Assembly: GCA_012839345.1 (NCBI GenBank)
Contig: DUNN01000033.1
Coordinates: 1-64,000 of the forward strand
Length of the DNA stretch: 64,000 bases
Reading direction: 5' to 3'
From: Clostridiales bacterium
Lineage (GTDB): Bacteria; Bacillota; Clostridia; Oscillospirales; Acutalibacteraceae
The notes under the pieces were generated by a model. That model was not told the origin of the DNA. It ran no database searches and was given only the letters and a program-made list of their open reading frames with translations. Shown piece by piece: positions 52,370 through 60,956 of the stretch. The stretch's first letter is position 1; the number at the start of each line of letters is the position of its first letter. The translations under genes were made by a program, and so were the position numbers.

Positions 52370-53056
52370 ATGGCAGTGGACGAAAAAGTAATTCAAGAAA
52401 TTGTCCGGCAGATTTTGGCTGCCAAAGGTTTGCAGTCCGCTCCGGCAGAGCCAAAGAAGGAAGCACCGCAGGCATCTGACGAATTTCCGATTATTCCGGT
52501 GGGCGTATCTGCACGCCATGTGCATCTTTCCAGAAAGGATATGGATACCCTGTTCGGGCCGGGCAGCGAGCTGACGCCAATCAAACCGCTGATGGGCGGG
52601 CAGTACGCCGCTAAAGAACAGGTAACCATCATCGGTCCCTCGCTGCGTTCCATTGAAAGGGTGCGCGTGCTTGGCCCACTCAGAAAACAGTCCCAGGTGG
52701 AAATTTCCGCCACCGATAGCTTTGTTTTAAAGGTGAAGCCTCCAGTTCGGCCATCCGGCGACCTGAAGGGTTCTGCGGGAATTACAATCGTCGGCCCGAA
52801 AGGCGTGGTAAAGCTGGAGGAAGGCTGCATCATTGCGAACCGGCACATCCACATGTCCCCAGAAGATGCGAAACGCTTTGGCGTGAAGGACGGGGATTAT
52901 GTGAACACGCTGGCGGAGGGCGAACGCAGAACCATGCTGTACGGGGTTCAAATTCGCGTCAGCCCGGAATATACCCTTGAAATGCATATTGACACGGATG
53001 ACGCAAACGCCATCGGGTTTAAAGATAAAACCGAAGTAACCATGTTTAAAAGGTAG
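52370..53056 (+). CDS. pduL: Phosphate propanoyltransferase PduL with encapsulation peptide
   Basis: PduL converts propionyl-CoA plus phosphate to propionyl-phosphate and recycles CoA in the lumen. Residues 1-20 (DEKVIQEIVRQILAAKGL) are an encapsulation helix, then a linker, then two beta-barrel halves. The zinc ligands lie in SARHVHLS (near residue 50) and NRHIHMS (near 157), as in the known structure. The length of 228 is slightly above the Salmonella protein (210) because of the linker. The ATG follows GGAGGA. Confidence 0.93.
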   Translation: MAVDEKVIQEIVRQILAAKGLQSAPAEPKKEAPQASDEFPIIPVGVSARHVHLSRKDMDTLFGPGSELTPIKPLMGGQYAAKEQVTIIGPSLRSIERVRVLGPLRKQSQVEISATDSFVLKVKPPVRPSGDLKGSAGITIVGPKGVVKLEEGCIIANRHIHMSPEDAKRFGVKDGDYVNTLAEGERRTMLYGVQIRVSPEYTLEMHIDTDDANAIGFKDKTEVTMFKR

Positions 53057-53095
53057 GAACTCCTGCCTTCATCCGATGAAAGGAAACGGTAGCTT

Positions 53096-53344
53096 ATGTT
53101 AAGCGGAAAAGTGATTGGTACCATTGTATCCACCCGTAAGGTGGAATCTCTTGTCGGCTCAAAATTTCTGGAAGTACAGCTTTTCCGGGACGGGAAAGAC
53201 ACAAACGAATACATCATTGCCATTGATACGGTCGGCGCAGGAATCGGGGAAAAGGTTTTAATTACCACCGGAAGCGGCGCAAGGCTTGCCCTGGACCGTC
53301 CGGATACCCCGACAGATGCGGTGATTGTAGGAATTATTGACTGA
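53096..53344 (+). CDS. pduN: BMC-P pentameric vertex protein (PduN/EutN)
   Basis: This 82-residue EutN/CcmL-fold protein forms pentamers that close the twelve vertices of the shell. The signature GKVIGTIVSTRKVESLVGSKFLEVQ is at the N-terminus, with the conserved IDTVGAGIGEKVLI stretch and end ALDRPDTPTDAVIVGIID. It is the only BMC-P gene in the window. The ATG follows AAAGGAAA. Confidence 0.93.
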   Translation: MLSGKVIGTIVSTRKVESLVGSKFLEVQLFRDGKDTNEYIIAIDTVGAGIGEKVLITTGSGARLALDRPDTPTDAVIVGIID

Positions 53345-53409
53345 GCAAATGCGTTCTGGTTTTCCCGCTTGGGAAAGAACGCGATAGAATGCAGGAAGGG
53401 AAGCGTCCG

Positions 53410-54744
53410 ATGAACTTAGAAGAACTCAGGGAAAAGATTAAAGCGGCTGGCGTAATCGGAGCAGGCGGAGCCGGGTTCCCAACCCATATGAAGCTTGCGC
53501 CCGGTATCGATACGGTGCTGGTCAACGCGTCGGAGTGCGAACCGCTGCTTTACACGGATTATGTGATTTTGCAGCAGCACATGGACCGTGTGGCAGCTGG
53601 TGCAGAGGCGATGGCACAAGCGCTTGGCGCAAAGCAGGTGCTGATTGCCATGAAAGCGCACACCGCCGCACGGCTGGGCTGCCGGGAAGGCGACGCCGCG
53701 GGTGTTAGCGCAAAGATAAAAACTCTGCCGGACGTTTATCCCATCGGGGATGAAATTATTTTGATTTATCAGGCACTGGGAAGAATTGTGCCGCCCGGCC
53801 AGCTCCCGTCCAAGGTGGGGGTTGTCGTCATTAATGTGGAAACCGCTTATAACGTATACCATAGCCTCAGCGGAATTCCGGTAACGGAAAAGTGGATTAC
53901 CATCGGCGGGAAGGTTCCAAATCCGATGGTGGTAAAGGTTCCCATTAACTGTGATGTGAAAACCGTGCTGAAGGCGGCCGGGGTTACGGTCCCGCAGGAC
54001 TGCACCGTAGTCGACGGAGGCCCTGCGATGGGCATGCCGATAAACCCCGCCACCGCAAGAATAACGAAGAAAACAAAATCGCTGCTGATTCTCCCAAGCG
54101 AGATTCCGGCGATTGCTTTTAAATCACTTTCCGCGCAGCGCGCGGTCAGGCGGACATCTTCCGCCTGCTGCCAGTGTTCTTACTGCACGGATATGTGCCC
54201 GCGCCACCTGATCGGCTACCCGATTCAGCCGCATAAAACCCTCCGGGCCGTCGGCTCTGAAGTGATTAGCCACCCGGATGACCTTTTGACCGCGTCGCTT
54301 TGCTGCGGCTGCAGCGTCTGCACGCTGATGGCCTGCTGCCAGGGAATTTCCCCTTCGGTCACCATGTTTGAAGTGAAAAAGAACCTTGGCAAAAACCGGA
54401 TTGGCTACCGGAGTACAGAGCCAACGACGCCCGACCCAAACCGTGATAACCGCATGATTCCGGTTAGCCGCTTTAAAAGCCGCATTGGCGTGGCTGAATT
54501 TGACCGGGTCGCGCAGTACCGGGAGGATTTTAAAATTTCGCAGGATGTGTTTACGCTTCCGCTTTCCCAGCACGTCGGCAAGCCGTCTGTGCCGGTGGTA
54601 AAGGCAGGGGATACGGTGCAGGCCGGGCAGATGATTGCACGGGCGGACGAAGGAATCTCCGCAGCGCTGCATACTCCAGTTGCCGGAACCGTGCGGAGCG
54701 TAACGGAAACCGCAATTCAAATCGCATCGGAAGGAGTGAAGTAA
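53410..54744 (+). CDS. pduS: PduS: RnfC-like iron-sulfur flavoprotein (cobalamin reductase)
   Basis: PduS reduces cob(III)alamin/cob(II)alamin or moves electrons across the shell. The 444-residue protein has the NAD/FMN-binding RnfC-like N-terminus (GVIGAGGAGFPTHMK), an SLBB-type region around 165-215, and two [4Fe-4S] ferredoxin motifs (CCQCSYCTDMCP near 252-264; CCGCSVCTLMACC near 297-309). The C-terminal barrel-sandwich domain is near 385-444. The in-frame ATG at 53389 lies before the AGGAAGGGA site and is less likely. pduT follows one base after its stop codon, fitting a PduS-PduT complex. Confidence 0.92.
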   Translation: MNLEELREKIKAAGVIGAGGAGFPTHMKLAPGIDTVLVNASECEPLLYTDYVILQQHMDRVAAGAEAMAQALGAKQVLIAMKAHTAARLGCREGDAAGVSAKIKTLPDVYPIGDEIILIYQALGRIVPPGQLPSKVGVVVINVETAYNVYHSLSGIPVTEKWITIGGKVPNPMVVKVPINCDVKTVLKAAGVTVPQDCTVVDGGPAMGMPINPATARITKKTKSLLILPSEIPAIAFKSLSAQRAVRRTSSACCQCSYCTDMCPRHLIGYPIQPHKTLRAVGSEVISHPDDLLTASLCCGCSVCTLMACCQGISPSVTMFEVKKNLGKNRIGYRSTEPTTPDPNRDNRMIPVSRFKSRIGVAEFDRVAQYREDFKISQDVFTLPLSQHVGKPSVPVVKAGDTVQAGQMIARADEGISAALHTPVAGTVRSVTETAIQIASEGVK

Positions 54745-54745
54745 G

Positions 54746-55291
54746 ATGGAATATTCTGTAGGAGTACTCGAAATGAAAAGCATCGCCATGGGTGTTCAGG
54801 CTTCCGATGACGCACTGAAGGCGGCGGGCATTCGCCTAATATCCGCACAGCCGATCTGCCCCGGCAAGTTTGAGCTGATTATTACCGGCGAGCTTGCGCA
54901 GGTGAACGCAGCAATGGAGAAAATCCGCACTTCTTATGAAACATACCTGGTGGATTCCACGCTGATCGGCCGTATTGAGCCCAGTGTGGTTAGGGCGCTT
55001 CTGGGTGCCCAGCCCGAATCGAAAAAGGGCGCAATCGGCACCATCGAGACCTACTCGATAGCCAGCGCCATTCAGGCGGCAGATACCGCTGTAAAATCCT
55101 CCAATGTGGAAATTGTGGAATTGAGGACCGCCCGCGGCGTGGGCGGGAAGGGAATTGTATTCCTGTCCGGTGAAATCGCCGACGTTACGGCGGCCGTGGA
55201 AAACGGTTCCCGCTACGCCAAAGAGCAGGGCGTATTTGTGGCCAGCACCGTTATCGGTTCGCCGCATGAGGAGCTGTGGAATTTCATTTAA
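54746..55291 (+). CDS. pduT: PduT: tandem BMC shell protein with central iron-sulfur site
   Basis: This is a trimeric shell tile made of two BMC domains (residues 1-90 and 94-181). Cys38 lies in AQPICPGKF, the same position and context as the Cys that binds a [4Fe-4S] cluster at the trimer centre of Salmonella PduT. Electrons from PduS could pass there through the shell. It is the only tandem BMC protein in the window. The ATG starts 1 base after the pduS stop codon, and it is the last gene of the operon. Confidence 0.93.
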   Translation: MEYSVGVLEMKSIAMGVQASDDALKAAGIRLISAQPICPGKFELIITGELAQVNAAMEKIRTSYETYLVDSTLIGRIEPSVVRALLGAQPESKKGAIGTIETYSIASAIQAADTAVKSSNVEIVELRTARGVGGKGIVFLSGEIADVTAAVENGSRYAKEQGVFVASTVIGSPHEELWNFI

Positions 55292-55375
55292 CGGGTTAAA
55301 TTTTATTTTTTATTGCACGGCTTCCAATCCGATACGGTGTCAGACTTTTATTTCCGTTTGGAATCCGTTTACCGT

Positions 55376-55415
55376 AAAGAAAGCAGGAACTTGCCGATAA
55401 GTCCCTGCTTTCTTT
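55376..55415 (+). terminator. Terminator of the microcompartment operon
   Basis: AAAGAAAGCAGG pairs with CCTGCTTTCTTT (outer arms about 55376-55387 and 55404-55415), with a further AC/GT pair inside. Confidence 0.85.
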
Positions 55416-55457
55416 GTAATACTACTCACAGGCGCTGCCGCTTTTGACAAAAATAGA

Positions 55458-55491
55458 GGGTTATTGCGAAACTTTTATTTCGCAATAACCC
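55458..55491 (-). terminator. Terminator of the rhamnose ABC operon
   Basis: On the minus strand GGGTTATTGCGAAA pairs perfectly with TTTCGCAATAACCC (14 bp, 6-base loop), followed by CTCTATTTTTG. Confidence 0.85.
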
Positions 55492-55532
55492 CAGGATTTA
55501 TGTATTATCAGGACTTCAGAGGGAACGAGATA

Positions 55533-56708
55533 TTACAGCTTCTTAACCCACTCTTCCATGTTGTCCTTATAGAAGGAATACGGTTTGCCCACAACAACTT
55601 CCGTGCCTTTGTCCGCCGGATGCTGAATGGTTTCAAAAGTTCTCGACGGGTAACTGCCGAATTCGGCTAGTTTGAATGTGGAACCCACTGCACCGGTATA
55701 ACCATCATTCAAAGCTGCCCATGTTGCACCAGCTGCAACGCGGCCAAGGTCATATACATCCCACAGGAACATATACGGGCAAATAAAGTCAAATGCGTTG
55801 TCGGATGATTTCGCAGGCATAAAGTTGGACATTTCGCTTGGAAGTCCAAGACCGGTCAGTTTAATCTTGCAGCTCGGGTTGGATTTCAGAGCCTGGCCGG
55901 CTGCGACCATGCCGACGGTTGTTGGGGAAATAATCACGTCCACATTGTTTTCAGAAATGAATGCGTTCGCCTGGGTAGTGCTTGCAGTCGGGTCATCGTT
56001 GCCATACTTCTTGGTTAGTGTTGCGCTGACCTTGCCCTTGTACACGTCGCGTTTCAGTTCCTCTTCCATTCGTGCAATCCAACCGTTTTGAACCGGAGTA
56101 TCAATGGAGGCGGACAGAACGCCAAACTTAATTTCTTTGCCGGAGTAGCTCTTCAGGGCCTCTTCACAAGCGGATTTTAGGTCGCCGTCGGAGGGATAAT
56201 CCTTTTTCATGGCGATCAGGGTAGCGGCTTGCACCAAAGACTGCCCAATTCCCTCTTGGCTGGTCGGGTCAACATGCGTAATGCGGTAATCCGGGCTTGC
56301 CTTGGAGTCAACCGATATAATTTTGATTCCCGCGTCCTTTGCCTTTTTGAAAACCTCATCATAACCGGTATCGCCGTTGGTAGAGATGGTAATGCTGGCA
56401 ACCTTTTGTGTAATCAGTTCATCGATCAGTTTTACCTGAGCGGCAACTGTTGTTTCAGCGGGGCTCTTGTAAGCAGGCTTTCCGCCGTTCTTTGTAATTA
56501 CTTCCTGGAACCCTTCGTACATCTTGTCACCGAAAGAGTTGCCGGTGCTCTTGAACATGAATATGTTGGCACCTTGAAGGTCTCCTCCGCCGCCCTGCGC
56601 GGCGCCGTTGTCCGCGGCCGGACCGGTGGTGGGCTGAGTGCTGGTACATCCGAACAGGGATGACAGGGCGATTGTTGCCGACAGTACGAGAGCTAAACCT
56701 TTTTTCAT
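55533..56708 (-). CDS. Sugar ABC transporter substrate-binding lipoprotein, rhamnose (RhaS)-type
   Basis: This is the binding protein of the importer. The signal peptide ends in the lipobox SLFGC (about residue 21), followed by a Gly-rich spacer. The mature part is a periplasmic-binding-protein type I (RbsB-like) fold: IFMFKSTGNSFGDKMYEGFQEV, then DGDTGYDEV-like NGDTGYDE and GLGLPSEMSNFM. The fold and the neighbours (RhaT-like ATPase, two permeases, rhaA) favour L-rhamnose. The ATG at 56708 is 8 bases after AAAGGAGG; the TTG two codons upstream is too close. It is the last gene of the operon, 233 bases after the permease. Confidence 0.88.
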   Translation of the reverse strand: MKKGLALVLSATIALSSLFGCTSTQPTTGPAADNGAAQGGGGDLQGANIFMFKSTGNSFGDKMYEGFQEVITKNGGKPAYKSPAETTVAAQVKLIDELITQKVASITISTNGDTGYDEVFKKAKDAGIKIISVDSKASPDYRITHVDPTSQEGIGQSLVQAATLIAMKKDYPSDGDLKSACEEALKSYSGKEIKFGVLSASIDTPVQNGWIARMEEELKRDVYKGKVSATLTKKYGNDDPTASTTQANAFISENNVDVIISPTTVGMVAAGQALKSNPSCKIKLTGLGLPSEMSNFMPAKSSDNAFDFICPYMFLWDVYDLGRVAAGATWAALNDGYTGAVGSTFKLAEFGSYPSRTFETIQHPADKGTEVVVGKPYSFYKDNMEEWVKKL

Positions 56709-56941
56709 TTTCAAATCCTCCTTTAAAAATTTAAATGCGGCAATGGCATGGCTGGTATCTTAAGTGAAATACCGCGCGAAAGATGGTGAGCCACATTTAA
56801 TTTGACAAAGTAAACTGGGGTACAGGGGAAGTGCTGGAAACGGTTTTTCCCTCCTTTCCGATACGTTTTTGTAAATGCAATAATCCTTCGGATTTTATCG
56901 CAAGAAGAATGTGAGTTCAGTCCGGACCACTGCATTTTCAA

Positions 56942-58201
56942 TTATTTTGAAAGAGCCCTGTTTGTTTTCATATTCTGCTGCTTTAATTCATCCTTCATGG
57001 CTTTTGTTGTTTGTGCGCACTTTTTGGTTAACGCGGCAATTTTATCCTCATATGCCTTTCGTTTCGCTGCTTTGTCCGCTTCGGAAAGCGATGTGTCATG
57101 TTTGAGCGCTTTCATCTTATGGCGGATTTCGGTGACTTCTTCGTGGCAGCGGATATTCACCGCTTCAATGTTTTTATTGTTCGCATAGAAGAGCTTTAAT
57201 TTGATTTCATCAATCAGCTGTTTGTTAAAGTAAGGAATCAAAACCGCGACAATCAGGATAATGCCGGTAAAAATTTGTCTGGTGTTTGTATCCACGCCGA
57301 GCAAACCCATGGTGTAGGAAAGAAAGGCCATAATCAGGGTTGCAATTACCGGGCCGTAAACCTTGCCTTTGCCTCCGCTTGTGGATACACCGCCCAAAAC
57401 AGCGATGGCAATAACGTTCATTTCATAGCCTTTTCCCATGGTAGAACTTAAGCCGCCGCCCATACGGCCTACAAAGAAGATGGAGGAAACGCCGGCCATA
57501 AATCCCATGATTACAAATACCAGGATTTTGGTACGGGTAACATTGATTCCGGAATATAGGGAGGCCACCGGGTTGTTGCCGATCATATAGAGCGTGCGCC
57601 CGAATTTCCCTTTATGGAGCACAATCGCAAACACGGCAGCAAGGGCTAAAAAGATCAGCAAAGCGACGGGAATTCCCAATATGTTGTCCCAGGCCAGATC
57701 CTGAAACCATTTCGGAAAGTTTTTCAGAACATTTACATCCAGCCGGATTTTGACAATGCCGCGGAACAGAGAAGAGGTTGCGATGGTCACAATGACGGCA
57801 GGCATCCCTATTTTAGCAACCAGTACGCCGTTAAACAGCCCGCAGAGCACGCCGGCCAGCAGCCCGCACAAGACGACAATTAGGTCATTCATGCCTGCGT
57901 CTTTTAAAAGACCCATGACCATTCCGCAGACCACCATGATGGAAGCAACGGAAACGTCAATATCGCCAAGCAGCAGGATGAAGATCATCCCCAGCACCAT
58001 ACAGGACAAATCCATGCCGGACTGTATGATGGACGGAATGGTGTTTGCCGCGAAATAGTAATTTGGCTTTGCAATCATCAAAATGACATTAATGAGTACT
58101 AAAATGTAAACCAGAATCATTTCCCACTTCACAAGAAAACTGTTGAGCTTAAATTCTTTTTTTACGGTGAGGCTATGGGAGGGAGTATTCACAGAGCTCA
58201 T
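56942..58201 (-). CDS. Sugar ABC transporter permease with cytoplasmic coiled-coil tail
   Basis: This is one of two permeases of the rhamnose-type importer (BPD_transp_2, RbsC-like). Residues 25-330 hold 8-10 membrane segments with GDIDVSVASIMVV, the conserved phrase of the family near 80. Unlike usual permeases (about 320-340 residues), it continues for about 85 more, from residue 335 to 419, as a highly charged helical tail (KAKALKHDTSLSEAD-type Lys/Glu-rich repeats), probably a coiled coil. The start overlaps the preceding permease's stop by 4 bases. The tail's role is unknown. Confidence 0.88.
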   Translation of the reverse strand: MSSVNTPSHSLTVKKEFKLNSFLVKWEMILVYILVLINVILMIAKPNYYFAANTIPSIIQSGMDLSCMVLGMIFILLLGDIDVSVASIMVVCGMVMGLLKDAGMNDLIVVLCGLLAGVLCGLFNGVLVAKIGMPAVIVTIATSSLFRGIVKIRLDVNVLKNFPKWFQDLAWDNILGIPVALLIFLALAAVFAIVLHKGKFGRTLYMIGNNPVASLYSGINVTRTKILVFVIMGFMAGVSSIFFVGRMGGGLSSTMGKGYEMNVIAIAVLGGVSTSGGKGKVYGPVIATLIMAFLSYTMGLLGVDTNTRQIFTGIILIVAVLIPYFNKQLIDEIKLKLFYANNKNIEAVNIRCHEEVTEIRHKMKALKHDTSLSEADKAAKRKAYEDKIAALTKKCAQTTKAMKDELKQQNMKTNRALSK

Positions 58202-59229
58202 ATCATCGCGCCCCTTTCTTTCAGAATCCGTTTAATGGTCATTCTTTCCGTAAAGATGTTGATTGCGACCGCGACGATGATGATAGCGCCTTGAATCGCA
58301 TCCTGCCATACGCTGAGCCCAGGCAGCAAACCGATAAAGTAGGAAATCACGCTCATCAACACGGCACCGATTACAACGCCGTCAATCCGTCCGGTGCCGC
58401 CGATCAGGCTGACGCCGCCCAGCACACAGATTGCGATGGCCTGCATTTCAAAGCCGTCTGCAATGCCGTAGTAGCAGATCGAATAGTTGGCAGTGTAAAG
58501 AACCCCTGCAAGGCCGCTCAGAGCGCCGCACAGCACATAGGACATTACGGTGACGTTGCCAATTTTAATGCCCGAAACATGGGCGGATTCCACATTGGTG
58601 CCAACCGCATAAATTCTTCTGCCCGGCTGAGTGTAGGACAGAAAGACCCCGGCAACGAGGAACAGGATGATTGTAATCCAGGTAATGTTGTAAATGCCAA
58701 GAATACTGCCTTGGGACATTACTGTAAAGTCTTCGGTAAATTTATTCGGGAACAGCCATACGCCGCCGCTGATCAGGAAGGCAAGGCCGCGGTATATGTA
58801 CATGGTAGCCAGTGTAGCAATCATGGGGGTCATTTTTAATTTGCCGATCAGAAATCCGTTGAACAGTCCGCAGAGCGCACCTATGGCAAGCGATACGATG
58901 ACCCATACGATTGCGGGAACCGAAGGGTTTTGCGTCATTAACGTGGTAGAAATTACGCCGGACAGGCTCAATGTGGAGGCAATTGAAATATCGATGCCGC
59001 CGGTCAGAATAACAACCATTTCGCCAATCGCAAGAATTGCATAGATGGAGTTGTTGCGGAGCATTGCAACCAGCGACGCGGGTTGATACATTGCGGGTGT
59101 AATAAATTTTGCAAGGAGCCCGAGCAGGATCAGTGCGACAATTAGGCCGAACTGCTTATAATTCAGAATCCGCTCAAATATGGACTCTTGCTTCTGTGCG
59201 GAAGTTCTTGTTTTTGGAAATGCGGCCAT
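58198..59229 (-). CDS. Sugar ABC transporter permease, rhamnose-type
   Basis: This is the second permease, with the standard 343 residues and about ten hydrophobic segments. The family phrase EMVVILTGGIDISIASTLSL lies near residue 75, and GGVSLIGGTGRIDG near 280. Its 3' end overlaps the next permease by 4 bases (ATGA). The two permeases differ strongly in sequence, so the channel is probably a heterodimer, as in rhamnose importers of rhizobia (RhaP and RhaQ). The start is 4 bases after the ATPase stop. Confidence 0.9.
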   Translation of the reverse strand: MAAFPKTRTSAQKQESIFERILNYKQFGLIVALILLGLLAKFITPAMYQPASLVAMLRNNSIYAILAIGEMVVILTGGIDISIASTLSLSGVISTTLMTQNPSVPAIVWVIVSLAIGALCGLFNGFLIGKLKMTPMIATLATMYIYRGLAFLISGGVWLFPNKFTEDFTVMSQGSILGIYNITWITIILFLVAGVFLSYTQPGRRIYAVGTNVESAHVSGIKIGNVTVMSYVLCGALSGLAGVLYTANYSICYYGIADGFEMQAIAICVLGGVSLIGGTGRIDGVVIGAVLMSVISYFIGLLPGLSVWQDAIQGAIIIVAVAINIFTERMTIKRILKERGAMI

Positions 59230-59233
59230 TCTT

Positions 59234-60754
59234 TTATGCCTCCTTTTTCAGTTCTACCGGTTCTTCATGCTTCATTACCATGGCTTCCATAATTCTTTCC
59301 TGTGTCGCATCCTTTACATTGAATTCTCCGGATACACGACCGGACTTCATCACGACAATGCGGTCAGCCATGCCAAGAACTTCAGGCATTTCCGAAGAAA
59401 CCATAATGATGGTGTAGCCGCTGGTGGCGAGTTGGTTCATGATTTCATAAATTGAGTTTTTCGCACCGACGTCGATTCCTTTTGTCGGTTCATCCAGAAT
59501 CAAGACTTTCAAATCGCAGTTCAGCAGTTTGGCAAAGACGACCTTCTGCTGGTTGCCGCCGGAAAGAGCCGAAGGCGGAGCGGCGATATTCTTTGCTTTC
59601 AGCTGGATTTTTTCGCAAAGCTGAATTGCCTTATTCATCTCCTGATTATTATCCAGCAGCCCTTTTTGTACGAAATTGTCTAGTACCGCTGCGGAAACAT
59701 TCTGAAAAATTGGCAGCTGGTAAACCAGACCCTGAATCTGACGGTCCTCCGGAAGCAGTCCAATCCCGTGGTTTAGCGCGTCGATCGGGCTTTTGATATT
59801 GACTTTTTGGCCATCCAGATAAACGCTGCCGCTGTCCGGCTGCATGATCCCGAAAATGGTTTGGCAGACTTCAGTTCTGCCCGCGCCGACTAAGCCGGTC
59901 AGAGCCAGAATTTCCCCCTTGCGCGCTTCAAACGAAACATCTTTAAAATATCCTTCCTTGGAAAGATGCTCTACCTTTAGCACAACGTCGCCGATGACGG
60001 CTGTTTTCTTTGGATACAGCTGATCCAATTCACGACCGACCATGGCCTGAATCAGTTTTGCGTTGGATATTTTATCAACATCCCAGGAGCCAATGTATTC
60101 CGAGTCGCGGAATACGGTAACACGGCTGGCACAGCGGTACATATCCTCGAATTTGTGGGTAATGAGAATGATGGAAACACCGTCATCACGCAGCCGGTCT
60201 ACAATTTTGTACAGCTCTTCGCATTCGTGCTTGGTCAGGGAGGCGGTCGGTTCATCCATAATGAGGATCCGCGCATCCCGGGAAAGGGCCTTGGCAATTT
60301 CAACAAGCTGCTGCTGTGCGACGCTCAGGGACCGCATCGGTTTTGTTACGTCGATTTCATCGCTGAGGTTAGAAATGATTTCTTTTGCCTTTTTTCTCAT
60401 ATCCGCCCAGCGATAAAATCCAAGCTTGGTTTTCAATTCCTGCCCCATAAAAATATTTTCCGTAACGGAAAGGTCCGGAAAGGAAGTGACGTGCTGGTAA
60501 ATTGCCGCAATGCCGAGATTTTGGGAATCAACGGTGGAATGAAAAGAAACTTTTTCGCCATCCAGCATCATAATGCCGCTGTCGGGCTGATGCACGCCGG
60601 TTATGACCTTAATGAAGGTTGATTTTCCGGCTCCGTTTTCCCCCATTAGGGCGTGAACCTCTCCTTTTTTCAGCTGAAACTGCACTCCGTTCAATGCAGT
60701 AACGCCGTCAAAGGTTTTTACAATGTCCTTTAACTCAAGTATGTAATCATTCAT
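59234..60754 (-). CDS. Sugar ABC transporter ATPase (RhaT/RbsA-like, two nucleotide domains)
   Basis: This is a 506-residue ATPase with two nucleotide-binding domains. The first has Walker A GENGAGKST (about residue 40) and Walker B ILIMDEPTASL. The second has the degenerate loop GLVGAGRTE near 285 and the intact signature LSGGNQQKV with ILDEPTKGID. This is the normal RbsA/MglA layout, where only one site is fully active. It energises import of a monosaccharide; L-rhamnose is inferred from the neighbours. It is the first gene of the minus-strand operon. Confidence 0.92.
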   Translation of the reverse strand: MNDYILELKDIVKTFDGVTALNGVQFQLKKGEVHALMGENGAGKSTFIKVITGVHQPDSGIMMLDGEKVSFHSTVDSQNLGIAAIYQHVTSFPDLSVTENIFMGQELKTKLGFYRWADMRKKAKEIISNLSDEIDVTKPMRSLSVAQQQLVEIAKALSRDARILIMDEPTASLTKHECEELYKIVDRLRDDGVSIILITHKFEDMYRCASRVTVFRDSEYIGSWDVDKISNAKLIQAMVGRELDQLYPKKTAVIGDVVLKVEHLSKEGYFKDVSFEARKGEILALTGLVGAGRTEVCQTIFGIMQPDSGSVYLDGQKVNIKSPIDALNHGIGLLPEDRQIQGLVYQLPIFQNVSAAVLDNFVQKGLLDNNQEMNKAIQLCEKIQLKAKNIAAPPSALSGGNQQKVVFAKLLNCDLKVLILDEPTKGIDVGAKNSIYEIMNQLATSGYTIIMVSSEMPEVLGMADRIVVMKSGRVSGEFNVKDATQERIMEAMVMKHEEPVELKKEA

Positions 60755-60820
60755 ATTAATCCCCTTTCCGGTTTAAATATTTCAGTACATTTTCACAGTT
60801 TTTTCGGGCCTTGTACCAGA

Positions 60821-60849
60821 ATCATACGCAAAGTTTTTTGCAAAAACAA
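60821..60849 (-). promoter_or_regulatory. Promoter of the rhamnose ABC operon
   Basis: On the minus strand TTGTTT (60849-60844), 17 bases and TATGAT (60826-60821) precede the ATPase gene by about 65 bases. Confidence 0.65.
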
Positions 60850-60872
60850 TATCAATTCTTGCTTTTTGATAT

Positions 60873-60883
60873 GCAATAATTGC
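60873..60883. promoter_or_regulatory. Palindrome in the araC-ABC divergent region
   Basis: GCAAT-A-ATTGC, just upstream of the ABC promoter -35, in the 202-base gap between the divergent genes. It is a candidate site for the AraC-type regulator. Confidence 0.4.
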
Positions 60884-60956
60884 TTTATGATGCTTGATTA
60901 CTCATTTTTGATAAATAAGGTGTATGTTTTTGTCAGTTTAGACGGGAGAGTTACAT

